Assembly (NCBI GenBank): GCA_947561715.1
Contig: OX387204.1
Span: forward strand, 3,787,001 to 3,851,000
Reading direction: 5' to 3'
Source: Ascidia mentula
Taxonomy: Eukaryota > Chordata > Ascidiacea > Phlebobranchia > Ascidiidae
Length of the DNA: 64,000 nucleotides
Made by a program: the position numbers and the translations under genes
Part shown: piece by piece, positions 48,201 through 62,014 of the stretch
Numbering within the stretch: the first letter of the stretch is position 1
Layout: each line of letters opens with the position of its first letter
Notes under the pieces: model-generated
Told to the model about the DNA's origin: nothing
What the model saw: the letters and a program-made list of their open reading frames with translations, nothing else
The model's database searches: none

Positions 48201-51200
48201 TAAATCAACAAATTAAGCCGCAAACATGCTGAACAGGCAGTCCCGTACCTTTCTTCGTTTCCCCTTCAGACAACGCTCTAAACCAGCTTTAACCCGAATT
48301 GTTTACTATGTTGCAACCCTCTATACCACACGTCACACAATCAATCACCCCCCTAAACGCCCCTCTGGGTTGAAAGCTTCCTGAGCATCACGAGGGTGAA
48401 GAATATTTCTCATGGGGATTTGAAACGGTCGTCGCCTCGGGTGGTCACGTGCACGTGGTTCGTGACACCGGCATAACTGAGGACGTGATAAACTGCGGGT
48501 TGGGCATGGGAGCGTTTTCGAAATACAGCGACGTTCTGGTCATTGAAACTGCATTATTCTGTCACATAGCTAATATTCTAGTAAAGTAATTACAACAACA
48601 TTGGATGAGTAAGAAACAGAATGAAACAACATCACTGTAAAAGGGATTTAGGGAATAAAAATGCAATTTTCTCTGAATATTGCTCAAATGCTACATCGAC
48701 ATTATATTCATAAAAGTGGACCCTATACTCGAGTTGTAGGCTAGTAGACAATTGTCGGCATTCGGTTGCGTTCCATGCTAACACTTTACGTTTTTTTCTA
48801 CCAGGGATATCCCGCTGTCTCTTCTCGTCTCCATTATTGTGGTGGTCATTGCGTACGTTGGAGCTTCGGCTTCACTGACACTCATATCTCCATGGTACCT
48901 TGTGAGCGTTGTCACCCCCTATCCCACCGCCTACGCGTACAGGGGTTGGTACTGGGCTCGATATGTTGTGTCCATCGGTGCTCTGGCAGCCATGCTGACC
49001 TGTCTTCTGTCTATCTTGTTCGTGGTGCCGCGCTACTTGTTGGCCATGGCCAGGGACGGGTTGCTGTGGAAGTTTTTCACAATCCTTCACCCGAAAACAC
49101 AGGTAACAGTCGAACTTTGCTTTGATCAAAGATATTTTTGATTTGTGCGACTGATAGGAATACTCTTTGACGTAGCACTTCTTTTCAAGTTCACCCCAAA
49201 GTCACGATTTGTTTTTTGAATAGAAGTGTAAATGTTAAATGGTAAAATTCATTTTTATTCTCAAAGTTTTTGGCAGCAGTCAGGTCACATGTTGGTACGT
49301 CAGCGGCGGAAACTTTAGGGCGTGCGTTGTTTTGATTAAGTGTGGGAAACGTGTTGTTGCAAATAAACTGTCAGGTAAGCGGTGTCAGGAAGAGTGCTGA
49401 CTACTTTTAGTAAACGAAATGACTCACAATCACATGGTGCGTTGTTACCCACCACCTGCCCCCTTAGTTTTGAGCTGTGATCACGTCCATGACAATTGAT
49501 TAGTTGTAAGCCATGTAAAGAAGTATACGAACATTAAGTTTCAGCTTAAAACTAGTAGTTTTAACCTTGAATTGAAATAACATTGCTTCTGAAATCGGGT
49601 TAAAGTATTCTTTTTAATTGTTTATTCCGAAAAAATGAAATTGCAGAAAAGAAAATTCCAACCTCTTGAAAAGCACTTCATAAAATTTAACTTAATATTT
49701 TTCTAAAAATTTGTTTGCTTAAACAGGTTCCATACGTTTCCACACTGATCGTTGCTGCCATCAGCATGCTTATGTCAATTATCTTCAGTCTTACGACCTT
49801 GGTCGAATTCATTGCCGTTGGCCAACTTCTGGCTTGCACGTTTGTTGGCATCTGCGTCATCAGGTTACGATATTCTCCAAATGACATATCAACGTAAGTG
49901 CAGATTGGAATGCATTTTATCACGACTTTTTGCTTGTGACCGGATTGTAGTGTTTTTGCCCAGTTGTGCTCATAGTTCAGTTTTTAGTGTGTGTGACAAA
50001 AATTGCACGAACGCTTTGCAAATCCCTAATCGCTCGCTTGTTTTCGACGTAGGTACAAACGAGCTGACCAATGCGACGACGACCCCAACGAACTGAAGAA
50101 AGTTTCGACCGAACCGTCGGGTGATAAAGACGGTGCAAGTCTATCGAGCAAGGGCGATACTAACAGCACAACTTCCACTGTCAACGAGAAGTCGGCGCTG
50201 TGCAAAACACATCAAACCACGGAGGCCGGATGCAGCTCAAGCGAGTCTGGCGGCTCCACATCTTACGATGCCATTACCACAGACGAAACGACCGGGTTGA
50301 TGTCGTCCGCAAACTATGGAACCCTAAAGAAGACAGTCATCAACTCATCATACGGGTTTCTCTTCGCTTGGGCCCAGAAGTACGAAGCAGGCAACGTGCC
50401 CTTGTACAGCCTTCTTCTGGCCATATTTTGCTCTACTATCGCTTCCATCATGCTCCTTTTTGCCTCCGCCGCGATCGGTAACTGGTGGTTTATCCTTATA
50501 CTGGTTGTGCTGATTCTAACGTCATTTTGCAGCATCACTCTCATCACGTTCTTCGTACAGGACGACTCGATCAAGACTTTCAAGGTACGGGCATCGGTAA
50601 ATGAAGGAAGGGCGTATATTTCAGCTGCAGTTTAACCTCTATTCATATTGGCCTCTTTTATGTCCCCTACATGTAAACGTCGTGGCTACTTGCCCAATTA
50701 CCCACCAGTATCGTTTTTTTAAACGTTGCCATGGAACATAAACAAGTGGAGCTTCGTGTGGTACAATATGAATTAATTTTGTTTTAGGTTCCGTTCGTTC
50801 CATTCCTGCCATACTTAAGCATCATCATCAATATTCTTCTCATGCTGAAACTCAAGCCACTTACATGGATCCGTTTCGGTGTCTGGATGGTTTTCGGTAA
50901 GTGGCAGTTTGAAAGTTGTCACATTGCGGTATTGATGTGAAACAACAGTTTTGCCAGCGAGTGTAGTAAAATCGGTTCAAGCATGTTGTTTAATTATGCC
51001 AAAAAAACATACTTCTGGGGCTCGGGTTTTCATGCGCCCTTGAAACGTTATTGTTGCCCACTTGCTATATTCCAGAACATATCACTTAATATAAATGTAC
51101 ACTGGAGGACGAACGTTATTGAGTGGTGGATAACTTAATTAGAAACGATTAAAAGCCGGAAAAAGAAGTTGTCAATCAATCAGTATTTGCCTCACTAAGT

Positions 51201-51387
51201 TTTCACCAATAGACCAATGAACCAGTGCACGTGTAGGGGCAAATGGGACAGGTTAAACACGAACTTTAGGCCTATAAAAATCTATCTGAAAACAAATAAC
51301 AAGCATGTATTTACCTCTGTGACAGGCCTAATCATATACTTTGCCTACGGATACCGGAACAGCAAGGCGAGAGTGAAGGACGACTGA
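45245..51387 (+). CDS. Cationic amino acid transporter A (SLC7 CAT family)
   Basis: Ten exons, 45245-45332, 46285-46461, 46862-47006, 47415-47626, 47877-48042, 48805-49102, 49727-49893, 50053-50584, 50788-50896 and 51326-51387, join in phase to 651 residues. SLC7 CAT proteins import Arg, Lys and ornithine across the plasma membrane through about 14 membrane helices. Seen here: [11 protein letters not shown] in helix 1, [20 protein letters not shown], the Tyr-Glu-x-x-Ala-Ser-Ala-Thr-Glu-Glu motif ([12 protein letters not shown]), [21 protein letters not shown] and the C-terminal helix pair ending [10 protein letters not shown]. The loop encoded by exon 8 is the longest of the three paralogues and is rich in Ser, Thr, Asp and Glu. 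[12 protein letters not shown] and ARDGLL are family hallmarks; exact substrate is not deducible. Confidence 0.93.
47708..47795. repeat. Two-copy tandem repeat in transporter A intron
   Basis: taacaaggacacacaaca occurs twice about 38 bases apart, each followed by a related stretch with gtcatat. Confidence 0.75.
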
Positions 51388-52407
51388 TGTAAAATGTTGT
51401 TCACTTCCTACGACGATCAACGACGTGTAAAACGAGCAAGCAACGAACAGGCGTATATATGTGTGTGTGTATGTCGTATGCATTTTCAAGCCATTACGAA
51501 AAACGGCTTATGAGACACGTTTTATGAATTCCATAGATATTATGTGATGTACATATATTTAGTTCGTTACAGAGGTATTACTAGTTTGAATTTTTTTTTG
51601 ATTTCTTCAGTTTTTGGGTATGTTCAAAGTGTGACCAATTCACGTGCAGAAGCCACAACATAAATTTGTTGTAAACAAATGCGCGATGAAATAACAGCAT
51701 GTGTTCAAAGTGCAATAACATCATAGACACTGTTTTATAGGAACTGTTTGAAACATAAAAAAGTGAAAAATGCAAGAAAACGCCATGTTAACTTTAAAAT
51801 CACATTCCTGCAAGTTAAGTAGATGCTTTTTAGATTTCGGCCAAAGTTATTTTTCCAATGTAAGCACCATGCAGTGTCTGCACATTTTCGTTATATCCTC
51901 ATTTCTTCAAATGCTTCATTGCCCCATTTTGGCACGTGGCCAAGAGAGTGTTGGTGTCCGTTTCAAGTAGTTTTTTATGTGAACCCCCTTAAGTTTCGCT
52001 AGAAGTGTTATATTTCTACTTGGGTTCTGTACACTTTTAATTATGCATCGTCGACGCGTATTGTCCCTGTTTTTCACGTGTCGAAAAAAATATGCTTCGT
52101 GTAAATTATAAAGAAATAAAAAACAAGAAACAGCAATGCAGATTCCAGTGAATAAACAAGTCCCACAACCCGCAACACACTAGCACACAACTGTTGAAAC
52201 ATTTATTTGTCTGGAAAATAAAAACTTTTTATATCAGAGGGATACGAATTTAACAGTAAACCGTGGCCCAACTTAAGCACATTGCAATAACATACTAATA
52301 GACAAGATAATACGCCACTGCTCGAATATATATTTGGATGTCGTTGAACGTCGTTGTCTCCAACCAAATTACTTCCCTTGGACCAGTTGCCCAATGTTGA
52401 TTTCCAC
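51388..52407. other. Convergent intergenic space between transporters A and B
   Basis: Holds both 3' untranslated regions. A gtgtgtgtgt-like tract lies near 51460. No other feature seen. Confidence 0.5.
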
Positions 52408-55400
52408 TCAGAGGTATTCACTGACCTCCGTCTTTGCCTTACTGTGTCTGTATCCATAACCAAAGTAAATCACGAAACCTGCAAAGACGAGGAATTTTAT
52501 TATTGAAAATAAGCAAACTTTACTGAATCGCAAATCATACCAACTAATATCCAAGCCGCCAATCTGATCCAAGTCATCGGACTCAGCTTTAAAATAAGAG
52601 TAATGTTGATGATAATACTCAAAAATGGAATAAATGGCACCAGGGGAACCTTTAAAAAGAATTGGATTTTACAAGCTTAACCTGTACGTTCATAAAGTTT
52701 ATAGCTAAAATCTAGTCCTGCCGAATTATTGAGACTTAAGTCATTCAACCTAATGGGTCTTAATTACAATCACATTAATTTTGTAAGTAAGCCCAATATT
52801 ACACACTGCATATCCAGAGACGATTTGGCTTATCAATAAAGATGTTCACAGATGCAAAAATGACAGCGAGAACCACCTTATATGTTCTCATTCCCTTGTC
52901 TTGCTTGAAGGCTGTAATCAGTAACAGAGATGTGAAGCTGACCAGAACGAAAACAGATACAATCACACAACTCCATATCTCCGCCATCCACGTCTCTCGA
53001 TATAAAACCAGTACTATGGCAGCCGACGACGTCGCTATGCTCAGCATCAGCAGAAAAAAGGGTATTTTTCCTGGTTTGAATTTCTGTGTCCACCGCACCA
53101 AGGTCTTCCACGAGGCAAACTTGTCCTTTACGGTCCCGACCTCAGATTGTGAAGAACAAAGTAAACGGGTAGTCGAGGTTGAAGGAGCGACATCGCTTTG
53201 AGAAACTAACATTTGCATGGAGTTCGTCCGTCGCTCATGTCTAACAGAAACATGAACTTTAAAATAAAATTAACAGTACAACACACATTTTACCGTGGTT
53301 TAATTTCCATACGAAACACACTGTTGTTGCGATATCATTTTTGGCGTCCATTACTTAACTTTTGTATTTTCATGCACGTTCTACAATATTTACAAACATG
53401 CACTCTTGAAAAAACAGTCGCTCTTATAGAACTTGGCATCCAGCAGAGCTAATCTTGCCTAGATTTGTCCAGCAGATGTTGGATTTATACTTACTCGGAG
53501 ATGACGTTTGGGCTGTACCGCAACTTAATGACGCACATGGATACGAAGGTGCAGGCAAGAAGTTGTCCAATGGAGAGAAGTTCAACCAGTGTTGTGGTGT
53601 TAAAGACGAGCGCGTTCATGGCACAGAAAATTCCACTAACAACTGTGGCGATTACCGGAACCTGCCCAACAAAAACAAGCAGATATTGAATAAACTTCAT
53701 TCATAAGGGTATTTTTCCGACAAATCTTTAATGGTTGAAACTTTAACCAAAGGTTAGCTAATTTTATGACTTTTTGGTTTTGCCCACCTGGGTTTTGGGG
53801 TTAACCCTGCAGAAACATTCCAAAAGCAGGCCATCCCGAGCCATAGAGTAAACATATCGCGGAATAACTAGCATTCCACCCAACATAGAACTCGACATTG
53901 CAGCAAGGGAGCCCACAGTGATGATGTACTGACACCAAACCCATCCCTTGGTCTCGTAGGCGGATGGAAAAGGAGAGTAGTGGTTTACGGTGTACCATGG
54001 TACCATGAGTGTAAGAGCAGTCGTCGCAGAAACGTAAGCTATCGCTGCTATCAGCATAGAAACGAAGAGTGCTATAGGAACGTCCCTACAATTTTTGTAA
54101 ATGTGAATAAATGGATATGCAATTTCATTTTGAGCCCGCTTTTAGTTAAAGTATAAAGACTGTTCTATAGAAAGATAATGTTTGTTAACGCTGATGACCT
54201 GCAGTTTGGCCACGCTGACTTAACTTTATTTCGTTGGAAATTTTTCGTTTTTTTTAGTAGTTTTAAGCTCAACAGGTGTAATATGCAACCTACACTGCAG
54301 TTGTCTACTGAAAGTTAAAATTGTGCTGTAAAAACCTGTGAGGATTGATCGATTCCTCGGTTGCAGATGCAATTATTTCATAACCCGTGTAGGAAAATAT
54401 TAATGTTGATGTAGCGGCAAGAGTTCCAGATGCGCCGTGCGGAAAAAATCCACCCTGCACGTGTGTCCAGTTGTTACCTTCGGCCAGATAAAACCCAGTG
54501 GCTGTACAAGAAACATTCGTTAACAATGTCTGGCTCTACTGCAATCAAAGTAAGTCATGCTTGGAAAGAGCCACAAAAAGTGTTATTTTGCGGGCCAAGT
54601 GGTCCTGGCGTATGTAGCATGGGAAAATTTATACAAACTGGATGGTGGGCAGAAAATACAATGCCGGATTTAAAACTTCTCAGATAAAACGGATCTGCGA
54701 ATGGTGATATTTACGAAGTCCTGCTTTCGGTTGATATTTTTTCTTCAGATTTCATAGATAAATCATATTTAATGTTTCTAAATAACTTAACACATGCTCC
54801 AGACAAAACACTTTGTTTCGAGGCACTTTTCGAGTAACTAGCTCTTCTGGCCAAAGAAACACTTGTTTGTTCGAGCTTTTAATCACTAAGTAGTATGCCT
54901 GGCAGCATCAGCAACAAACTATTTAAAGAGGCACTAACCGCTGATAAAGACAATGACGGCGACGTTGAGAATTGAGAACGCCATGTTGACTTTGGATGAG
55001 CCCTTGACGCCGCAAGCCACAATTATTGTCACAATCAAACACAGAACAACAGACAAAACATCTGGGTATGGGGCGATAAGTCCCCCCGCCATCGGCGCAT
55101 GGGAAGCAAGATAGTCCTGCATTTTGTTCCCCATCAGTTGATCTAAATAACTTAAAACAGATTTCGCAATAATAACTGCAAAAAAATGCTTGGAAGTATT
55201 ATTAATTACCAGGGCCACTATTTCTTTACTTCCAATTTTTTCTTTCTCAGGTGAAAGTTTTTCGTGTTATAGATTAAAAAATAATGGCCATACTCATTAC
55301 CATTTAAGTTAAGCCATGATGGCACACTTTGTAAGTTAAGGTGGTAAAGCTCAAATTTAGATCTCATTGGATGTAAGAGCACGATTATTTGTACTCGTGC

Positions 55401-56229
55401 GCAGAGCAAGACCACCAAGATCTTCATTAATTTATCCCCATGTTATTGGGTGCTATTAGTGATTTGGTTTACAGTAAACTTACGCACTCCATGACCTTGC
55501 AACAGCGGACACTGCAACCACGTGTTCGTACGCTACGTTCCAGCCAATGATGAAAGCCCATATCTCACCCACGCTGATGTAAGTGAACTGGTAGGCGGAA
55601 CCCGCAATCGGTATCCGAGCAGCAAATTCTTTAAAATACGGCTTTAAAACTATCCCCTTTTGCTTGCATAATATGCATGCAAAAATATTCTTTAGGTCTT
55701 TAGGCAAACATTTAGTAACAAGCACTGGACGACACTTAGTCAACTTGTAAGCTTGGAGAAGAACACGCAGTTGAGCAACATTAAAAGTAGTCGCTTAACC
55801 CTTTAAAAACGTATTGTTTTTTTAAATTTAGTCAACAGTTTGTCAATTATGCAACGATAAAACAGGCAAAGGAAGTCACACATTTTTCTTTGTTTTTGTT
55901 TTGATTTACCTGCATAACAAACGGCAGAAAGGGCGGATGCGATGGCTGCCAACACGTAACTGATAACGGTTGAGGGCCCAGCAACGTCTCTTACGATGGT
56001 ACCGGTCAATACGTACAACCCTGAGCCAAACATAGACCCAATAGAAAGGAAAATCAGATCAGAAAGTCGAAGGATCCGCAAAAGTTCTGCGAAACACTCG
56101 GTTATAAAAGACATGGAAATCTTAGCAACAATTTGAGATTAAGTGAACTCCACCTGTGCTTTGTAGATTTTGGGCCACACCCTTTTTCCTCACAAGGTTG
56201 GCAAAAAAGTCCGCCAAACAGTTTGGCAT
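52408..56229 (-). CDS. Cationic amino acid transporter B (SLC7 CAT family)
   Basis: Ten exons, 56229-56154, 56086-55910, 55628-55484, 55150-54939, 54501-54336, 54085-53788, 53661-53495, 53240-52877, 52649-52541 and 52478-52408, join in phase to 594 residues. Motifs: N-terminal [87 protein letters not shown] and C-terminal YFGYGYRHSKAK. Exons 2 to 7 and 9 have exactly the lengths of those in transporters A and C. Exon 8, encoding a cytoplasmic loop and the following membrane helices, is the shortest (364 bases). It is convergent with A and lies downstream of C on the same strand, so the cluster arose by local duplication with one inversion. Confidence 0.93.
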
Positions 56230-57375
56230 CGTTTTTTTCTGCTTTTGTCCGTAATCGCCTTCGAGTATAACTTGGAAAGCACGGCAACTTTAATACACGG
56301 TTGTTATGTCATAGCTATCAGCAAGAGACAAGAACAAACTACATTAACATCAAAGCTCTGATTATACTTATACAAGAAATTACAACCGCATGTGTGTAAA
56401 AGTACTGCTGCTGATCACTTCAAATTAAAAAAATACTGTGTTAAATGTTACCTTGAGCTCATAGTCTTAGTCGAAGTAGCGCACCACTCATAAGTCGCGT
56501 ACCCACATGTCAAAGCACGAATTGTTCAGGTATGATTAATTTGCGATTGATTCCTATATTTCCGTTTCCATTGACACGATAACATGTTGCTAATTTCACC
56601 GCTAAAGTTTTATTAACAACATCACATTACAGTTTGTGTTAGTATAGTCTAAAACAAATGCAAAGGCTTGCACAAATCTGTAGCTTAAGACACCAGTTAA
56701 GCAAGCAGTTCTTGACCTTTTCCTTGTCGGCACTCATTTTAAGTCTTCTCACATATATGTACTGAAGTATATTTATATACAACCGACCCTGAAGCTTTAG
56801 TCTCCACGCAACCCGTAGAAATTCCCCTGTGGGTACGAGCATCGGCCATTTTCACTGAATTAAGGTAAATGAAACCACACTGTTATATGCGTTTTTCCGA
56901 AAAAAATCTTGCATAGCTAATGCCCTGTTCTAACTCCGATGGCAGGAACACGTGTCAAATTAAATCAATCAGGCGTAGCCTAGTATTGGCGAAGTTTCCT
57001 CATTTTTCCACCGGTTAATGGTTCGACCCGCGAGCGTTGATGTCCTACAGTTCCCGGTAAAGCATATAAGTAACAAAATCAGGACAAAGGTTTTTTTGTT
57101 GTGATTTACTGCAAAGAAACATCCAGCCTGTGATATTTTGGCGATCACATGTTTTCAATATTTGTAACATCTCCATTTACTAAATAACTGATTTTTATTG
57201 TCGCAAAGTTTTGTTAATTAAAGTTTATTCACGGGGTCAGCCTCGCATTATTGGTGGTGAGCCATCTCAGCAGCCCAGGATAACGTCTCCCGAAATGTGC
57301 CCTTTCCTTTCAGCATCATTCTTACAACAAACGTACAACCGCATGCACCCTGCGCCTTTTTCCGCGGACTCACTT
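56230..57375. other. Intergenic space between transporters B and C
   Basis: Should hold the 3' untranslated region of C and promoter of B. Nothing else recognised. Confidence 0.5.
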
Positions 57376-60300
57376 CTAGTCCTGCACTTTCAGTTTACTG
57401 TGGTTGTATCCATAAGCAAAGTAGATTATCAAACCTGCAAAACATGCATCGTTAGTTGTACAGCTAGGAGAAATGAAACATTATTTTGTTGGGCTAAACA
57501 GCACCCACCTACGGCCACCCAAACGGCAAATCGAATCCAAGTGAGTGGAGATAGTTTCAATATTAAAGCAATGTTGAGGACGATGCTTAAGAAAGGAATC
57601 AATGGCACCAAAGGAACCTAGAAATAATACCCTTGGTTACACAGGGTTAAAAACTAAGACGAAAAAGAATATATTTTTTGAGAATTAATTTGTTGAAGAG
57701 GATAATTAAAATCATAAAAACAGAATTTGGGTTAAAAATATGGCAAAAATTGAATATTCATATTTTACAAACACTACACACCTTAAATGTCTGCATCTCT
57801 TCATCCTGAGTAAAACACGCAATTAGTCCCACGCTCACAACAGTTATTAGAATGAGCGCACCCAGTGGCAGGAAATACCAAGGCCTGGCGATCCACTTTA
57901 ATCCAAAAAGCAACAGTGCCGAAGACCCGGTTGACGTCAGAATGGCAACCAGCAGAGTGTAAAAGGGAATTTCCCCGTTGCGGTAATTGCGTGTCCAGGC
58001 AAACAGGCAACTATAACGAGAATGTGCGATTGATTTCTTTAGGGTTCCGGCCTCCACGAATTCCTGCCCTGGTCGCGTAATGCTTCCATGGTCTTCCACC
58101 TTCCGGCTTGTGCATTGTAGCGGTGTCTCTTCGCTATTGGCCACGTCGGATTCGGGTGCGTTCGAATCGTAATTTACTAAAAGACCGGAAACTTCGCGTT
58201 CATACCTTGAGTAACATTATAATCGTTTCAATCTGTTGCAACATGACTTTTATGAGATACTAAAGCTTTCCTAAAACCATTATTCTACGGTGAAACAATC
58301 GATGTTGTGTCAAGTAGCTTATATGCCACAGGCATATAATATAATATAACGTGTTGCTGGTTCTGCTTTTGTTGTGGTCGATATTTATTACGTTACGGAT
58401 TTTCACATATCTGTTAACTTAATTTAATTCCTTTTAGTTTCCGCCTTCCAGCTGTCGATTTCCGTTACGTAAGATTTAAACCTACAGGTTGATTTTGATT
58501 GAAGCTTGCAAAATAGTTTATTACAAACGGTAAAAATATCGATTTCGTCTGCATCGTCTGTTTCTCATTCAAATGGAATAAGAAAAAGATATATTAAAAT
58601 AAATTGATGGCGCTGGTATTGTGACGATCTGTGTATGAGGGCTGTATATTGCAATAGAAATAAAGAGCTAATAATACTTACGTTGATATTTGGTTTGGCC
58701 CATAACGAAGCTTGATAACACAGATGGAAACGAAAGTGCAAGCTAACAGTTGGCCGATAGATATGAACTCTACCAGCGTGGTGAGGCTGAAGATGACAGA
58801 CAGAATTGCAGCAAAAATTCCGCTTGCGACTGTAGCTCTCACAGGGACCTTAAAACGATACCGGGCCCCGTATGAGTATAATGCTATTTATATTAGTTTC
58901 GTTTATGGGTCAATGCCCTTTTCCGAAACTGTTGTGTAACTTATGTGCGATATTTTTCCTGGGCCTCTGGCAATTGTGATTCATAAGAACATACAAATAA
59001 AAGTTGCCACACTTGAAATAAAAAGGTTTCGTCGTTTAAAACATGTTTGTATACCCTACGTATATCTCACCCCTGTGCGATCATTGACGATGTAGAAAAA
59101 ATTCATCAAAATTCCGTCTCGGGCCATCGAAAAGATGTACCTCGGCACGACCATCATCATAGAAATCATGGCGGCCGACATGGCAGCCAAGGCCCCGATG
59201 GATATGATGTATTGTGCCCACACCCACCCTCTAGCAAGGTATGCGCTCGGGAACGGTGAATACACGGACACAGAGTACCAGGGAACCATGAGCGTTAGAA
59301 CCGCAGATGCCGAGACGTAAGCAGTCACCACAAGTAAGATGGAGAGGAGAAGAGACAGTGGGACATCTCTGGAAAAATGATCGTTCAACTGAACGGTAAT
59401 TTCGCAGGTAAAATTGGTGGTGCCGACTATGTACAAAACCATTATGCACCTTTATTTGATTAAGTGATTGCTAGGACTGACCTAGATTATTATACAGAAT
59501 CATCCAAGATACTGGTTTACAGAATATATATGTTTCGCCTATACGGCATCATCAGTATTCTTATTCAAAAAGTTCTATTCAGTCCTAGTAATCAAACAAA
59601 AATTGGTTTTTGCATAACCTTGTTTTTACAGTTTCGCTTGAATGAATTCAACCCATGCACAAAATGTCAATTTCAACAAAGTCGTTTCATTAGAATGCTG
59701 GTCCGAAAAACATACCTTTGAGGGTTAATGGCCTCCTCCGTTGCGGAGGCGACAACTTCGTATCCCACATAAGAGAAGATAAGTGTAGCAGCACCGCTCA
59801 ACGTTCCCGAAAATCCGTGTGGGAAAAATCCCCCCTTGACGTGTGTCCAGTTATTTATGTTTGCCAGGTAGATACCAGTACCTATGAAATGCGAATGTTG
59901 TACGTTAAAATTTCACATAAGTTTAATGCCAAAGACAAATAACACAGGTGAAACAACTACTCTTCAATTCATTATCAAACGTTTCGATTTTGTCCACAAC
60001 CATTGTCAATGCGAAATTTATAAAGCCGTAAGTTGTGTTCCTCATTTTATGCACAAAGTTAACGGCATTTAACGTGACAACAAATCAAAGATAGATTTGG
60101 TTGAAATACCGCATATTTTATCAGGATCAAACCGTTTTTTTTACATTCGAAACATTACAAAAATAACAAAAGATTGAACGCCTCAACTCACAAATTATGA
60201 ATGTAATAACGACAAGGTTGATGACGGCAAAGACCAAGTTCGATTTCGAACTGCTCTTTACACCGCTGGCGACAATAATGGTCACGATCAACACAAGTCC

Positions 60301-62014
60301 AACCGCTAGGAAATCTGGATACTTGGCAAGAAGTCCTCCCCCCATAGGTAAGTGTTTCGTCAGGTATGTTCGCATTGGATGACCAAAAAGCGAATCCAGA
60401 TATCTGACACGTAAAAGCAGCATTGTAAATCGTAAAAGTAGCATTGTAAAACGGAAAACTTTTTCCGAAATCTATCATCTGTCTTTTGACGAATTATGTA
60501 ATATTAGTAATGTGGTTCCTGGATTGCCAAGCGTATTTACTCTTTGAGGATGTAACGAATAAACCTATATATTTCTACGCTTATACCATTCAAAAAAATC
60601 ACTGTACAAGTTTAAAAGTTCGTTTTGTCTTTCACTTACCCACTCCATGCACGAGCCACGGCGGCGACCCCCACGGCGTGCTCCAAAGCCACATTCCAGC
60701 CAATGAGAAACGCCCACATCTCTCCGATTCCGATGTAGGTGAACTGATACGCGGAGCCAGCAACCGGAACCCGAGCTGCCAACTCTGTAGATTGGCACAT
60801 TGATTTGCAAACATTAAAATAAAAAAGGTGGTATTTTTTTATGCAGCTTGCAGTTTCAAAAGTACCCCCATTACAACTTTATAATGTCTGTACGTTTCTC
60901 ATTCCAAACTTAAAAACATCTTTAAAACTACACACGTATTTAAAACTATAGTACTTTCGGGTGCACTGTTTTTATAAGAGACTGACTGTTAAACAGTTGT
61001 GACCAATAAAATGCGATAACGGCGCTAAAAAACAAGAAAGAAAAAACGCACGAAGAGGTAATCACTTTTGGTCACTTTGAGCCCTTGGCATCTTGGTGTC
61101 TACAGTGACTCATAAAGCCCCAGTCTCTATTAAGACCGTTAAGACCAGTTTTTAAAATTGTTTTAAATTGTTTGAATCGAAAACAATTTTACGACAGGCA
61201 TATGCATTCGTATACCTGCGTAGCCCAAAGCTGATAATGCAGAAGCAATCGCCGCCAACACGTAACTGATAACCGTGGAAGGTCCAGCAACGTCCTTTAC
61301 GATGGTCCCGGTCAGCACGTACAACCCCGAACCGATCATGGACCCAATAGACAGAAAGGTAAGGTCGTAAAGCCGAAGGCCTTTGACCAAGTCTAATGAA
61401 ATGATGCAAATAAACATATTACTTTCCAGCACTCTTTGAATTAATCTTAGTGTTTTGTACTTGCATTTATACATACGAAACCAAAATTGTACCTAAATCA
61501 GATTTGGAAAAGCCTTTCATTCGGTTTGTAGTATTTGGCTCAAAGTTGTGTCACAAAATGAAAATCATATCGACCCGCAAACGCGATTTCAACCGATTGA
61601 TTAACTTCCCCCACTGCGCCAAATGAGATTGGTACTAGAAAGGTCACATTACACGTTTTAAGCGTGATAGATAGGTGGCATGTTTGCGATGAGTGATGGT
61701 AAACATTAAGCCAATCACCATTTATCTTTCCATTGCAATCACTTTGAAGTAATACTTTTGTCAAAAAAACATCATACATTCTGTGGTCGTATCCGTTGCG
61801 TTGGGTCTATATATTTTTAAGTGGCTTTATAAGATTTTATACATGAGTTATTCAGTTTGGTTGCAATTTGACGATGAGCATTGAGACCAAAACGTTTGCA
61901 AATTTTTATGCAATTACCGGCGCTTGACTCACCTTTACGTTTGAGATCCTCAGATACTCCTTTTTTCCTTGATATATTCGCCCAAAAGTCAGTAAACCAA
62001 TTGCAGGATGGCAT
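57376..62014 (-). CDS. Cationic amino acid transporter C (SLC7 CAT family)
   Basis: Ten exons, 62014-61933, 61392-61216, 60784-60640, 60403-60192, 59881-59716, 59368-59071, 58848-58682, 58205-57782, 57617-57509 and 57434-57376, join in phase to 612 residues. The exon 8 start at 58205 was chosen because it keeps phase and gives TYEREV, like TYKRAD in A; a nearer acceptor breaks the frame. Motifs: [91 protein letters not shown] and [12 protein letters not shown]. Closer to B than to A in the N-terminus and in helices 1 to 2 ([20 protein letters not shown] shared nearly exactly). Confidence 0.93.
60411..60451. repeat. Two-copy 20-base tandem repeat
   Basis: cgtaaaagcagcattgtaaa is repeated with one change, just upstream (on the minus strand) of the exon 4 acceptor of transporter C. 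Confidence 0.8.

Noticed and set aside
58178-58205. Frameshift in transporter C at the start of exon 8
   Set aside because: The nearest acceptor breaks the frame, but an acceptor at 58206 restores phase and gives a peptide matching paralogue A, so the gene is intact.
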